64,000 bases of DNA from Microbacterium karelineae (GTDB lineage Bacteria; Actinomycetota; Actinomycetes; Actinomycetales; Microbacteriaceae), in NCBI RefSeq assembly GCF_009745985.1, contig NZ_WFIX01000191.1:310001-374000 (forward strand), written 5' to 3'. The notes beneath the pieces were generated by a model that saw nothing but the letters and a program-made list of their open reading frames with translations, had not been told where the DNA came from and searched no databases. Position 1 is the first letter of the stretch, and each line of letters opens with the position of its first letter. Shown one piece after another: positions 24,306 to 33,011 of the stretch. A program made the position numbers and the translations under genes.

Positions 24306-26944
24306 CCGACACCGTCTCCGCTCCTCTGCGCTGGCTGGGAGGCGCCCCGCCGGCGGATCCGTTCGAGGGCTGCACGTGGGGCGTTCCCCTCCCCCGAGGG
24401 CGCGTGTCGGCGATCGGCGAGCTCGCGCTCGTCGACGCAGACGATCGCCCGCTCGCGGCGCAGCTCTGGCCGCTCGCCACCTGGCCGGATGGATCCCTCA
24501 AGTGGGTCGGATCCGCCATCGGGGCCGGTGCGGCCCCAGCGGGCGCACGCCTCGTCACGGGCGCACGGCCGGCCGAGGCCGCGCGGCCGATCGTCGCGAC
24601 CGAGGACGCCGACGCCATCGTCGTCGACAGCGGAGCCGTGCGGATCGAGGTGCCCCGCGCGGGCGAGAAGATCTTCCGCAGCATCTCGCGCGGCGGCACG
24701 GTCATCGCCGAGAACGGCCGGCTCGAGAGCCTGCTCGCGGGGCCGGCCGACGACGACAGACCGGCGCCGCGCGCGCCCTTCCGCTCGCGCACGACGCGCA
24801 CGGTCCTCGAGCAGTCCGGCCCCGTGCGGGCGGTCGTGCGGGTGGACGGCGTGCACCGCGCGGAGGACGGATCCCGCGAGTGGCTGCCGTTCACCGTGCG
24901 CTTCGTGCTGCTCGCGGGCGCCGAGACGGTGCGCGTCGTGCACAGCTTCGTCTGGGACGGCGACGCCGAGCGAGACTTCCTCGCGGGCCTCGCGATCGCC
25001 GCCGACGTGCCGCTGCGCACCGAGCCCCACGACCGCCACGTGCGCTTCGCGACGGCGGGCGGCGGCGTCTTCGCCGAGGCGGTGCGCGGGGTCACGGGCC
25101 TGCGCCGCGATCCCGGCGCCGACATCCGGGCGGCGCAGATCGCCGGTCGCCCCACCCCGCCGGAGTCCGAATGGTCGCCGCGCGTGACCTCGCGGCTCGG
25201 ATTCGTGCCCGCGTGGGGGGACTTCTCGCTGTCGCAGCCGACCGCCGACGGATTCTCGCTCCGCAAGCGCACGAAGGCCGGCCACGCCTGGATCGACGCC
25301 GTCGCCGGGACGCGGGCCGAGGGCCTCGTCTCGCTCAGCGACCCCCGTGGCGGATTCGGCATCGGTGTGCGCGGCTTCTGGCAGTCGCACCCCGGCCGGC
25401 TCGACGTGCGCGGCGCCGACGGCGACACCGCGACCGTGACGGCATGGCTGCACTCCCCCGACGCCGCCCCCATGGACATGCGGTTCTACCACGACGGGCT
25501 CGGGCAGGACGGATACGCCGACCAGCTCGACGCGCTCGAGATCACCTACGAGGACTACGAGCCCGGCTTCGGCGACGCGCACGGCATCGCCCGCACCCAT
25601 GAGCTCACGCTCTTCGCGTGGGACGCGACTCCGTCCGCGGGCCGCCTCGCCGCGCACGCGGAGCGGCTGCAGGATCCGCCCCTCCTCCAGCCGACACCCG
25701 AGTGGATCTGCGGGGCCGGGGTCTTCGGCGACGTCGCGCCGATCGACCGATCCACGCCGCTCGCCGCCGAGATCGAGGACAGCCTCGACCTGCTGCTCGA
25801 GTTCTACCTCTCGCAGCCCGAGCAGCGCCGCTGGTACGGCTTCTGGAACTACGGCGACGTCATGCACGCCTACGACTTCGACCGCCACAGCTGGCGATAT
25901 GACGTGGGCGGCTACGCGTGGGACAACTCCGAGCTCTCGCCCGATCTGTGGCTCTGGTACTCGTACCTCCGCTCGGGCCGGGCAGACGTGTTCCGGCTCG
26001 CGGAGGCGATGACGCGCCACACGGGCGAGGTCGACGTCTACCACGCGGGCCGTTTCCGGGGCCTCGGCTCGCGCCACAACGTGCAGCACTGGGGGTGCTC
26101 GGCGAAGCAGCTGCGCATCAGCAGCCCGATCTACCGGCGCTTCCACCACTTCCTCACGGCCGATGAGCGCACGGGCGACCTGTTGAACGAGCTCGCAGAC
26201 AGCGATGAGACGTTCCTCGCGCTGGACCCGACCCGCAAGGTGCGCACCGATGCCGCCACCTACCGGCCGGAGCGCTCGGCGCTCGCGATCGGGCTCGGAA
26301 CCGATTGGGGCGCCCTGGCGGCGACGTGGCTGAGCGCGTGGGAGCGCACGGGCGACGAGCGATCGCGCGATCGGCTGCTCGGCACGATGGCCGACATCGG
26401 CGCGCTGCCGCAGGGATTCCTCACGGGCGAGGCGCTGTACGACCTCGACGCGGGCAGATTCGACACGACGCGCGACCGCGTCTCGGTCTCGCACCTGAAC
26501 GCGGTCTTCGGGCTCGCCGAGGTATGCAGCGAGCTCATCTCGCTCATCGACATGCCCGCCTTCCGCGACGCGTGGGTCCGATACTGCCGCCTGTTCCTCG
26601 CCTCCCCCGAGGAGCAGGCGCGCGAGACGGGCGCCCCGCTCGAGGGGATCCACCTCGAGCAGGCGCACTCCCGCCTGGCCGCGTACGCCGCCCGCCAGAC
26701 GGGCGACCCCGCTCTGCGCGACCTCGCGTGGCGCGCGTTCGACGGAGTCGGAGAGTGGCTCGTGCACCGGCGGGAGCTGCGGATCGACCGCATCGAGGCA
26801 CCCGACGTCGCCGCGCCCGTCGACGAGATGCCGAGCATCTCGACGAACGACGCCGCCCAATACGGCCTCGCGGCGATCCAGATCCTCGCCCTCCTCGGTG
26901 ACGAGCTCACGCCGCGCGAGGATCCAGCCGCATCCGGGTCGTGA
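24302..26944 (+). CDS. Exo-rhamnogalacturonan lyase family protein (PL26, PcRGLX/YetA-like)
   Basis: An 880-residue protein without a signal peptide, hence cytosolic. The N-terminal part (about 1-95: PLRWLGGAPPADPFEGCTWGVPLPRG, with LWPLATWPDGSLKWV) matches the RIFT-barrel start of PcRGLX/YetA proteins. A central beta domain and a C-terminal alpha/alpha toroid (about 520-870: WNYGDVMHAYD, NVQHWGCSAKQLRISSP) follow. PL26 enzymes remove disaccharides from rhamnogalacturonan-I ends by beta-elimination. Its place after YesU and an LplABC importer supports intracellular breakdown of imported fragments. The 3' end overlaps the convergent pseudouridine synthase gene by 38 bp. Confidence 0.83.
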   Translation: MTDTVSAPLRWLGGAPPADPFEGCTWGVPLPRGRVSAIGELALVDADDRPLAAQLWPLATWPDGSLKWVGSAIGAGAAPAGARLVTGARPAEAARPIVATEDADAIVVDSGAVRIEVPRAGEKIFRSISRGGTVIAENGRLESLLAGPADDDRPAPRAPFRSRTTRTVLEQSGPVRAVVRVDGVHRAEDGSREWLPFTVRFVLLAGAETVRVVHSFVWDGDAERDFLAGLAIAADVPLRTEPHDRHVRFATAGGGVFAEAVRGVTGLRRDPGADIRAAQIAGRPTPPESEWSPRVTSRLGFVPAWGDFSLSQPTADGFSLRKRTKAGHAWIDAVAGTRAEGLVSLSDPRGGFGIGVRGFWQSHPGRLDVRGADGDTATVTAWLHSPDAAPMDMRFYHDGLGQDGYADQLDALEITYEDYEPGFGDAHGIARTHELTLFAWDATPSAGRLAAHAERLQDPPLLQPTPEWICGAGVFGDVAPIDRSTPLAAEIEDSLDLLLEFYLSQPEQRRWYGFWNYGDVMHAYDFDRHSWRYDVGGYAWDNSELSPDLWLWYSYLRSGRADVFRLAEAMTRHTGEVDVYHAGRFRGLGSRHNVQHWGCSAKQLRISSPIYRRFHHFLTADERTGDLLNELADSDETFLALDPTRKVRTDAATYRPERSALAIGLGTDWGALAATWLSAWERTGDERSRDRLLGTMADIGALPQGFLTGEALYDLDAGRFDTTRDRVSVSHLNAVFGLAEVCSELISLIDMPAFRDAWVRYCRLFLASPEEQARETGAPLEGIHLEQAHSRLAAYAARQTGDPALRDLAWRAFDGVGEWLVHRRELRIDRIEAPDVAAPVDEMPSISTNDAAQYGLAAIQILALLGDELTPREDPAASGS

Positions 26945-27932
26945 AGGTTCGCGTGACCCCCGTGAAGGGGTCGACGAACTCGAGCCGCTCGGCGAGCAGC
27001 TGCAGCGTGTGCGAGAAGTCGTACGGATCCGGATCCACGTCGCGGGGGTAGACGGGGTCGCCGAGGAGCGGCATGCCGAGGCCGTTCATGTGCACGCGCA
27101 GCTGATGCGTCTTCCCCGTGTGCGGGGTGAGGGCGAACTCCCCCGCCCACGCGCCGGCGTGGCGGAGGACGCGCAGCAGCCGCACGCCCGTGTGGGCGTT
27201 CGGCTCGCCGGGGATCTCGCGGACGGCCCGCTCGCCGTCGATCTTCCGAAGCCGCGTGCGGACACCGCGCTCCTCGCCCTGCTCGAGGCCGAGCGGCAGC
27301 GGATCCCCCTGCCGCCAGCCGCCGGGGAGCCAGGCGAGGGCGCGATACGACTTCCGGATCCCACGATGCTGGAACAGCACCTGGTATGCGCCGCGGGTCT
27401 CCGGGCGCCGCGAGAGCGCGAGGAGGCCTCCCGTCACGCGGTCGAGGCGGTGCATCGCCACGATGTCGTCCTCGCCGCGGGCGACGCGGAGGCGCGTCAC
27501 GACGCATTCCCGGACGAAGACCCCGTTCGGCGTCGACGCGAGGAAGTGGGGCTTGTCGACGACGATGAGGTCGTCGTCTTCATGCACGACGCCGATCTCG
27601 AACGGGACCGGGCGCTCCGGCGGGGCCGGCTTGTGGAAGAAGTAGAACCCGCCGGGGATGACGGCGTCGTCGAGTGAGACGCGCGCGCCCCACTGATCGG
27701 TGAGCTCGCCGGGCCCCGTGAAGTAGCCGGGCTCGAGCGCCGCCTCGGCGACCGCCTGCTCGCGCCCGAGCGTCGTCGGGATGATCGTTCCCGCGAGCCA
27801 GTCCCGCACGCTCGGCGGGACGACCAGGTGCGCGCCCGCGTGTGTCTGGGTGCCGCCGGGCGCGCGCAGGCGCGCGGCGGTGATGCCCTCCCGCGGTGGG
27901 AGGATCCGTCTGCCGAAGCGCGCCACGAACAC
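26907..27932 (-). CDS. RluA-family pseudouridine synthase
   Basis: A 341-residue RNA pseudouridine synthase. The catalytic aspartate is D164 in HRLDRVTGGLL; HEDDDLIVVDKPHFLAS and the C-terminal TGKTHQLRVHM complete the family set, so it probably modifies rRNA or tRNA uridines. It lacks an S4 domain and has a ~95-residue N-terminal extension seen in the RluA group. TAGGCT lies three bases before the GTG at 27932 and nine before the in-frame GTG at 27926, so the exact, probably leaderless, start is uncertain. Confidence 0.88.
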   Translation of the reverse strand: MFVARFGRRILPPREGITAARLRAPGGTQTHAGAHLVVPPSVRDWLAGTIIPTTLGREQAVAEAALEPGYFTGPGELTDQWGARVSLDDAVIPGGFYFFHKPAPPERPVPFEIGVVHEDDDLIVVDKPHFLASTPNGVFVRECVVTRLRVARGEDDIVAMHRLDRVTGGLLALSRRPETRGAYQVLFQHRGIRKSYRALAWLPGGWRQGDPLPLGLEQGEERGVRTRLRKIDGERAVREIPGEPNAHTGVRLLRVLRHAGAWAGEFALTPHTGKTHQLRVHMNGLGMPLLGDPVYPRDVDPDPYDFSHTLQLLAERLEFVDPFTGVTRTFTTRMRLDPRAA

Positions 27933-27967
27933 GGGAGCCTAGCGGGCCGCGCTGGGCGCGACCCGAT

Positions 27968-27981
27968 GTGGAGCGTTCCAC
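27968..27981. promoter_or_regulatory. LacI-type operator 1 of the importer/phosphatase operon
   Basis: GTGGAGCGTTCCAC is a 14-bp palindrome with a single mismatched pair and a central CG, in the intergenic region before the permease gene. A second, perfect copy lies at 28082. The LacI protein encoded at the end of the operon is the natural candidate to bind it. Confidence 0.6.
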
Positions 27982-28069
27982 ACGGGTTCACCTCGGAGAC
28001 ACCGCCCGGCCGCCTCCACTCCTCTCCGCGCCCATAGCGTCGCCTGCGACCCGATAGGAAGGACACGCG

Positions 28070-29902
28070 ATGCTCGTCGAAGTGGAGCGCTCCACGCCGC
28101 GCGCGGCGCCGACCGAGAGGACACCCCTCCACCGCCGCGCGGCACTCGCCCTCGCGAACCCGGCGACCGCTCTCGGCATCGTGCTCGTCGCCGTCTTCGG
28201 CTACCTGATCGTCGCGCCCGTCGTGTCGATGCTCCTCGGGGCGATCCAGACGGGCTTCGGCGATGAGGACCGCACGGGGTCGCCCGCCGGATCCCTGACC
28301 TCGTACCACCTCGAACGCGTCTTCGTCTCGGACGTGTCCGACATCATCCTTTACGAGCCGCTGCGGAACACCGTGCTGCTGGCCCTCGCCTCGATCGCCG
28401 CCGCGCTCGCCGTCGGCGTCCCCGTCGCGTGGCTGCTGACCCGCACCGACCTCCCGGGCCGCCGGTGGTTCTCGACCGCGCTCATCGTGCCCTACATGCT
28501 TCCGGCGTGGACGTTCGCCCTCGCCTGGACGACGATCTTCAAGAACCGGCGCATCGGCGGGGCGCCTGGCTGGCTCGAGGCGGCCGGGATCACGCCGCCC
28601 GACTGGATCGCGTACGGCCCCGTGCCGATCCTCGTGATCTTCACCCTGCACTTCATCCCGTTCGTGATCCTCCTCGTCACGAACGCCATGCGAAACCTCC
28701 CGGACGAGGTCACCGAGGCGGCGCAGGTCCTCGGCGCGTCGTCGGCGCTGCGCACGCGCCGCATCGTCCTTCCCCTGCTCGCGCCCGCCCTGCTCTCCGC
28801 CGCGACGCTCATCTTCGCGAAGGCGCTCGGCGAGTTCGGCGTCGCCTATGTGCTGGGAACCCCCGCCGACTTCTCCGTCCTCTCGACGACGCTGTACCAG
28901 AGCATCCAGACCCAGCAGGCCGGGCCCGCGGCGGTCGTCGCGGCCGTCATGGTCGCCCTCGGCGCGATCTCGGTCGCCGTCGATGTGCGCTTCCTCCGCG
29001 AGATGAAGCGCTTCGCGACCGTGTCCGGCCGCGGGCTCCGCGGCGGGGCGCAGCCGCTGCGGTGGCGACGTTGGCCGGCCTTCGGCGCCGTCAGCGGCCT
29101 GTTCGCCGTCTCGGTCGTCATCCCGCTCGCCGCGCTCGTGCTCTCGACCGTGCTCCACGTGCCGGGCCGCCTCGAGTGGTCGAACGTGACCTTCGACTAC
29201 TGGATCGGTCGGGACCTGCCGACGATCGGCTTCTCGGACGGGATCCTCGTCAATCCCCGGACCTGGGAGGCGACGTGGAACACGATCTGGATGGTGGGCG
29301 TCGCCGCCACCGCAGCCGGGGTGCTCGGCCTGCTCGTCGGATACGTCGTCGCCCGCACCCCGGCGGGCTGGCTCGGAACGACCCTGCGCGCGATCACGTT
29401 CGTCCCCTACCTCGTGCCGGGGATCGCGTTCGGCGTGGCCTGCCTCACCCTCTTCGCGGTGCAGCGCGGCCCGATCCCCGCCCTGTACGGCACGTCGATC
29501 CTGCTGATCCTCGTGATGATCGCCGACGAGATGCCGTTCGCGTCCCGCGCCGGGACGAGCGCCATGATGCAGCTCGGGCGCGAGCCGGAGGAGGCCGCGC
29601 AGACGCTCGGTGCCGGATGGCTCACACGCATGCGCCGCATCGTGCTGCCGATCCAGCGCAACGCGCTCGCGAGCGCGATCCTCCTCCCCTTCGTCTCGGG
29701 CGTGCAGGGGCTGAGCCTCGTCATCGTGCTCGCGACGCCGGAGACACAGCTGCTCACGACCCTGTCGATGACGCTCGTCGACAACGGCTACACACACGCC
29801 GCGAACGGCGTCGTCGTGATCATCTGCGCCGTCGCGCTGCTCGGCACCTGGTGTGCGCGACGACTCTTCCGCGCCGACCTCTCGGCCGGCCTCGGATCCT
29901 GA
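28070..29902 (+). CDS. ABC transporter permease, FbpB/AfuB-like fused two-domain
   Basis: A 610-residue inner-membrane protein with two consecutive permease domains of about six segments each. Each has its own EAA loop: EAAQVLGASSALRTRRIVLP near 223 and EEAAQTLGAGWLTRMRRIVLP near 510. This fused layout is typical of ferric-iron, phosphonate and hexose-phosphate importers (FbpB, PhnU/V, AfuB). AGGAAGGA precedes the ATG. The first codons carry a perfect LacI-type palindrome. With the following binding protein and ATPase it forms a full importer; iron is less likely given two phosphatases in the operon. Confidence 0.9.
   Translation: MLVEVERSTPRAAPTERTPLHRRAALALANPATALGIVLVAVFGYLIVAPVVSMLLGAIQTGFGDEDRTGSPAGSLTSYHLERVFVSDVSDIILYEPLRNTVLLALASIAAALAVGVPVAWLLTRTDLPGRRWFSTALIVPYMLPAWTFALAWTTIFKNRRIGGAPGWLEAAGITPPDWIAYGPVPILVIFTLHFIPFVILLVTNAMRNLPDEVTEAAQVLGASSALRTRRIVLPLLAPALLSAATLIFAKALGEFGVAYVLGTPADFSVLSTTLYQSIQTQQAGPAAVVAAVMVALGAISVAVDVRFLREMKRFATVSGRGLRGGAQPLRWRRWPAFGAVSGLFAVSVVIPLAALVLSTVLHVPGRLEWSNVTFDYWIGRDLPTIGFSDGILVNPRTWEATWNTIWMVGVAATAAGVLGLLVGYVVARTPAGWLGTTLRAITFVPYLVPGIAFGVACLTLFAVQRGPIPALYGTSILLILVMIADEMPFASRAGTSAMMQLGREPEEAAQTLGAGWLTRMRRIVLPIQRNALASAILLPFVSGVQGLSLVIVLATPETQLLTTLSMTLVDNGYTHAANGVVVIICAVALLGTWCARRLFRADLSAGLGS
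28082..28095. promoter_or_regulatory. LacI-type operator 2, inside the permease start
   Basis: GTGGAGCGCTCCAC is a perfect 14-bp palindrome within codons 5-9 of the permease gene, 114 bp downstream of operator 1. The pair suggests DNA looping or roadblock repression. Confidence 0.6.
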
Positions 29903-29945
29903 CCCACAGCCGACACCCACCCGTCACCACCGCAAGGAGCCCACC

Positions 29946-31106
29946 ATGATCCGCCACACCCGCGCCGCCGGCGCCACCGCAGCCGTCCTCGGCGTCGCCC
30001 TCGCCGCGAGCGCATGCGCCGGCCAGGCCCCCGCCCCCACCGTCGCCGACACATCGAGCGACGCCTTCTCGAAGGACCTCACGCTGGACGAGATCGTCGA
30101 GCGCGCACAGGACGAGGATCCCATCACGATCTACGACGGCACCTCGAAGGTCGAGGAGATGGCCGAGGCGTTCGGCGAGGCGTACGGCCTCAAGGCCACG
30201 GGCGTGAAGGCCGACGCGTCGGAGGTGATCGAGAAGACCACGCGCGAGGCGCAGTCGGGAAACATCGTCGGGGACGTCGTCACGATCAAGGACCTGCCCG
30301 CCCTCAAGAGCCAGCTGGTGCCGAGCGGGTTCGTCACGACGTGGGTGCCATCCGATCTCGCGCCGTCGATCGACGAGAGCATGCGCGACCCCCTCGTCCT
30401 CATCACCGACCCGTCGATCTTCGCCTACAACAGCGAGGTGCACGACACCTGCCCTGTCGACAACGTGTGGCAGCTGACCGAGCCCGAGTGGCGCGGCGAG
30501 GTCGCGACGGAGGACCCCGTCGGATCCAGCGCGAAGCTCGACTGGTTCAGCCAGCTCGCGCAGTTCGGCGACGACGAGCTGCGCGCGGCGTACGAGGCCG
30601 AGTTCGGCGAAGAGCTCGAGACCGAGCTCGACTCCGCCGCGGCCGAGTGGGTCGCCCGCCTCGCGGCGAACGAGCCGATCCTCACGAAGTCGTCCGAGGA
30701 GGCCTCGGAGGCCGTCGGCGCGCTCGGGCAGGACGACCCGCCCGTGGGCCTGGTCGCGAGCGCGAAGTTCCGTAACATCGACGAGAAGGGGTACGCCCTC
30801 GCGACATGCGACGAGCTCGACCCGTGGGCCGGGTTCGCCTCGCCCAAGGCGATCGCGATCGCGTCCGGGACCGACAGCCCGTACTCCGCCATGCTCTACG
30901 TGCACTACGCCCTGACGCAGGAGGGCATCGCGCCGCAGATCGCCGACGGGAAGATCTCGTCGAACGCCGACGTCGTCCAGCCGGAGGATCCCGCCCACAT
31001 CGGCGACCTCGTCGACGAGCTGTTCTTCTTCGACAACGCGGGCCTCGACGCCGATTGGGCGGACCGCGAGGTGTGGCAGGACCTCTGGCGCACCTCCAGC
31101 CGCTGA
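29946..31106 (+). CDS. ABC transporter substrate-binding lipoprotein (FbpA/AfuA-like)
   Basis: A 386-residue binding protein with a lipoprotein signal (LAASAC, modified cysteine C24). The mature part is of the iron/phosphate-ester/spermidine binding class (ITIYDGTSKVEEMAEAF, GDVVTIKDLPALKSQL). It lacks an obvious tandem-tyrosine iron site at the C-terminus. The position between permease and ATPase fixes its role as specificity subunit. The ligand is unknown; the phosphatases downstream point to an organophosphate (inference). Confidence 0.85.
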   Translation: MIRHTRAAGATAAVLGVALAASACAGQAPAPTVADTSSDAFSKDLTLDEIVERAQDEDPITIYDGTSKVEEMAEAFGEAYGLKATGVKADASEVIEKTTREAQSGNIVGDVVTIKDLPALKSQLVPSGFVTTWVPSDLAPSIDESMRDPLVLITDPSIFAYNSEVHDTCPVDNVWQLTEPEWRGEVATEDPVGSSAKLDWFSQLAQFGDDELRAAYEAEFGEELETELDSAAAEWVARLAANEPILTKSSEEASEAVGALGQDDPPVGLVASAKFRNIDEKGYALATCDELDPWAGFASPKAIAIASGTDSPYSAMLYVHYALTQEGIAPQIADGKISSNADVVQPEDPAHIGDLVDELFFFDNAGLDADWADREVWQDLWRTSSR

Positions 31107-31137
31107 CCGCCCGTTCTCACGAAGAGAGAGGATCACC

Positions 31138-32220
31138 GTGTCCGCCATCTCCATCGACTCGGTCTCGAAGACCTACGCCGGCAGCGCCGCCCCGAGCGTC
31201 GACGGCATGAGCCTCGACGTCGAGGACGGGGACTTCCTGTGCCTGCTCGGACCGTCCGGATGCGGCAAGTCGACGACCCTGCGCATGATCGCCGGGCTCG
31301 AACAGCCGACGGCCGGACGGATCTCGATCGGCGATCGGATCGTCGACGATGCCGCCCGCGGCCAGCATGTCGCAGCCGAACGCCGCGGGCTCGGATTCGT
31401 CTTCCAGAGCTACGCGCTGTGGCCGCACCTCACGGTCCGCGAGAACATCGCGTTCGGCCTCACGATGCAGAAGGTCGCCGCGAAAGAGCGCCGGATCCGC
31501 GTCGATCACGCCCTGGAGACGCTCGCGATCGCCGCATATGCCGAGCGGCACCCCGGCGAGCTGTCCGGCGGCCAGCAGCAGCGCGTCGCGATCGCCCGCA
31601 CCCTCGCGGCGCGGCCTGCCGTCATGCTGCTCGACGAACCGCTCTCGAACCTCGACGCGCGGCTCCGGCTCGAGATGCGCGCCGAGTTCCAGCGGATCCA
31701 CCGCGAGACCGGCACGACGATGGTGTTCGTCACCCACGACCAGTGGGAGGCGATGACGCTCGCGACGCGGATCGTCGTGATGGACGCCGGACGCGTGCAG
31801 CAGGTCGGACCGCCGCTCGAGATCTACTCTGATCCGGCGAATCGATTCGTCGCCGAGTTCATGGGCAGCCCTCCCCTCAACGTCGTCGAGGGCGACGGGA
31901 ACGGAGCGGCCGCGCGGGCGATGGCGGCGTGGCGCGGCGCAGAAGGCGCCGCCGCGATCGGAGTGCGCCCCGAGGCGCTGCGCTTCGCGGACGTCCCCTC
32001 TCCCGGGGCGTTCGCGACCCCCGTCACGATCGAGGCGCTGCTGCCGACGGGCGGGTCGTGGATCGTCGAGGCGACCGACGGAGAACGGCGACTGTTCGGG
32101 ACGAGCACCGCCGTCCCCGCGGTGCGCGAGGGCGAGCGGGTGACGGCGTGGGCCGAGGAGCGCGACGTGCTGCGCTTCGCGACCGACGGATCCCGCGCGG
32201 ATCGGCTGGTGGCGGCATGA
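31138..32220 (+). CDS. ABC transporter ATP-binding protein with TOBE domain
   Basis: A 360-residue ATPase. Walker A GPSGCGKST, Q-loop FVFQSYALWPHL, signature LSGGQQQRVAIAR, Walker B VMLLDEPLSNLD and H-loop FVTHDQ are complete. The C-terminal ~120 residues (FMGSPPLNVVEG, IGVRPEALRF) form a TOBE/OB domain as in FbpC/PotA/MalK. It starts at GTG with a GAGAGAGGA Shine-Dalgarno. It energises the two-domain permease. The stop overlaps the HAD gene start (ATGA). Confidence 0.93.
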   Translation: MSAISIDSVSKTYAGSAAPSVDGMSLDVEDGDFLCLLGPSGCGKSTTLRMIAGLEQPTAGRISIGDRIVDDAARGQHVAAERRGLGFVFQSYALWPHLTVRENIAFGLTMQKVAAKERRIRVDHALETLAIAAYAERHPGELSGGQQQRVAIARTLAARPAVMLLDEPLSNLDARLRLEMRAEFQRIHRETGTTMVFVTHDQWEAMTLATRIVVMDAGRVQQVGPPLEIYSDPANRFVAEFMGSPPLNVVEGDGNGAAARAMAAWRGAEGAAAIGVRPEALRFADVPSPGAFATPVTIEALLPTGGSWIVEATDGERRLFGTSTAVPAVREGERVTAWAEERDVLRFATDGSRADRLVAA

Positions 32221-33011
32221 GGGCCCCGGCAGCCGCACGGACGCGCACCCTCCCGGGCGCCCTGCTCCTCGACTTCGGCGGCGTCCTCGTCTCGTCGGAG
32301 CGGCCCGCCGGCTGGGAGGCGGTCGTCGCCGACGAGATCATCCGGCTCGCGGGCGCGGCCTCGCTGCCGCCGCGCGAGCGCATCGTCGCCGACATCATCG
32401 CGGGCGCCGCCGCCGCCGGCCAGTGGCGCCACGCCATGTCGCGGCCGCTGCGCCCCCCGGAGCTCAGTCAGGAGGCGTTCGTGATGGACCTCATCGCGGC
32501 CGACTGGTCCGATTCGCAGCGCGCGGCGATCCGCTCGCACATCGCCGCCGTCGCGGTGCGCGTCGCGACGGCGAAGGAGCGCCGGGCCCTGCGCCCCGGC
32601 GTCCGCGAGCTGCTCGCCTTCTGCGCGGCACGGCACATCCCCGTCGCGGTCGTCTCGAACGCGCTGTCCGGACAGGTGCATCGCGACTTCCTCGCCGCCG
32701 AGGGGCTCTCCGACGCGCTCGTCGCCGAGATCTACTCGGACGAGGTCGGGATGCGCAAGCCCAACCCCGACATCATGCTGATGGGCTGCGAGGCCGTCGG
32801 CGTGCCGGCCGCCGAGTGCTGGTACGTCGGCGACCACATCGACCGCGACGTGCTCTGCGGCACACGCGCCGGCATCGGCGTCAATGTCCTGCTGCCCTCG
32901 CCGAAGGCGGCCCACCACCCCGACGTCTTCGGCATCGCCGCGGACATCATCGCCTCGACGCCCGCCGGGCTGCTCGAGATCCTGAAGGAGATCGCCCATG
33001 ACCTTCCCTGA
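32217..33011 (+). CDS. HAD-family hydrolase/phosphatase
   Basis: A 264-residue HAD-superfamily protein. Motif I is LLLDFGGVLVS, with the nucleophile aspartate but glycine-glycine in place of the usual second aspartate; motif II is VSNALSG, motif III lysine MRKPNPDIM, motif IV YVGDHIDRDV. A helical cap lies between motifs I and II (subclass IA). It should hydrolyse a phosphate ester, but loss of the second aspartate leaves activity uncertain. It is translationally coupled to the ATPase and overlaps the next gene by 14 bp. Confidence 0.83.
   Translation: MRAPAAARTRTLPGALLLDFGGVLVSSERPAGWEAVVADEIIRLAGAASLPPRERIVADIIAGAAAAGQWRHAMSRPLRPPELSQEAFVMDLIAADWSDSQRAAIRSHIAAVAVRVATAKERRALRPGVRELLAFCAARHIPVAVVSNALSGQVHRDFLAAEGLSDALVAEIYSDEVGMRKPNPDIMLMGCEAVGVPAAECWYVGDHIDRDVLCGTRAGIGVNVLLPSPKAAHHPDVFGIAADIIASTPAGLLEILKEIAHDLP

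Noticed and set aside
27497-29920. 807-residue minus-strand open frame
   Set aside because: Antisense to the permease gene; composition (Arg/Asp/Gly/His) is typical of a shadow frame.
28070-32220. Annotation of the importer as a ferric-iron transporter
   Set aside because: The subunits resemble FbpABC, but two phosphatase genes and a LacI regulator in the operon and no visible tandem tyrosine iron site argue against iron.
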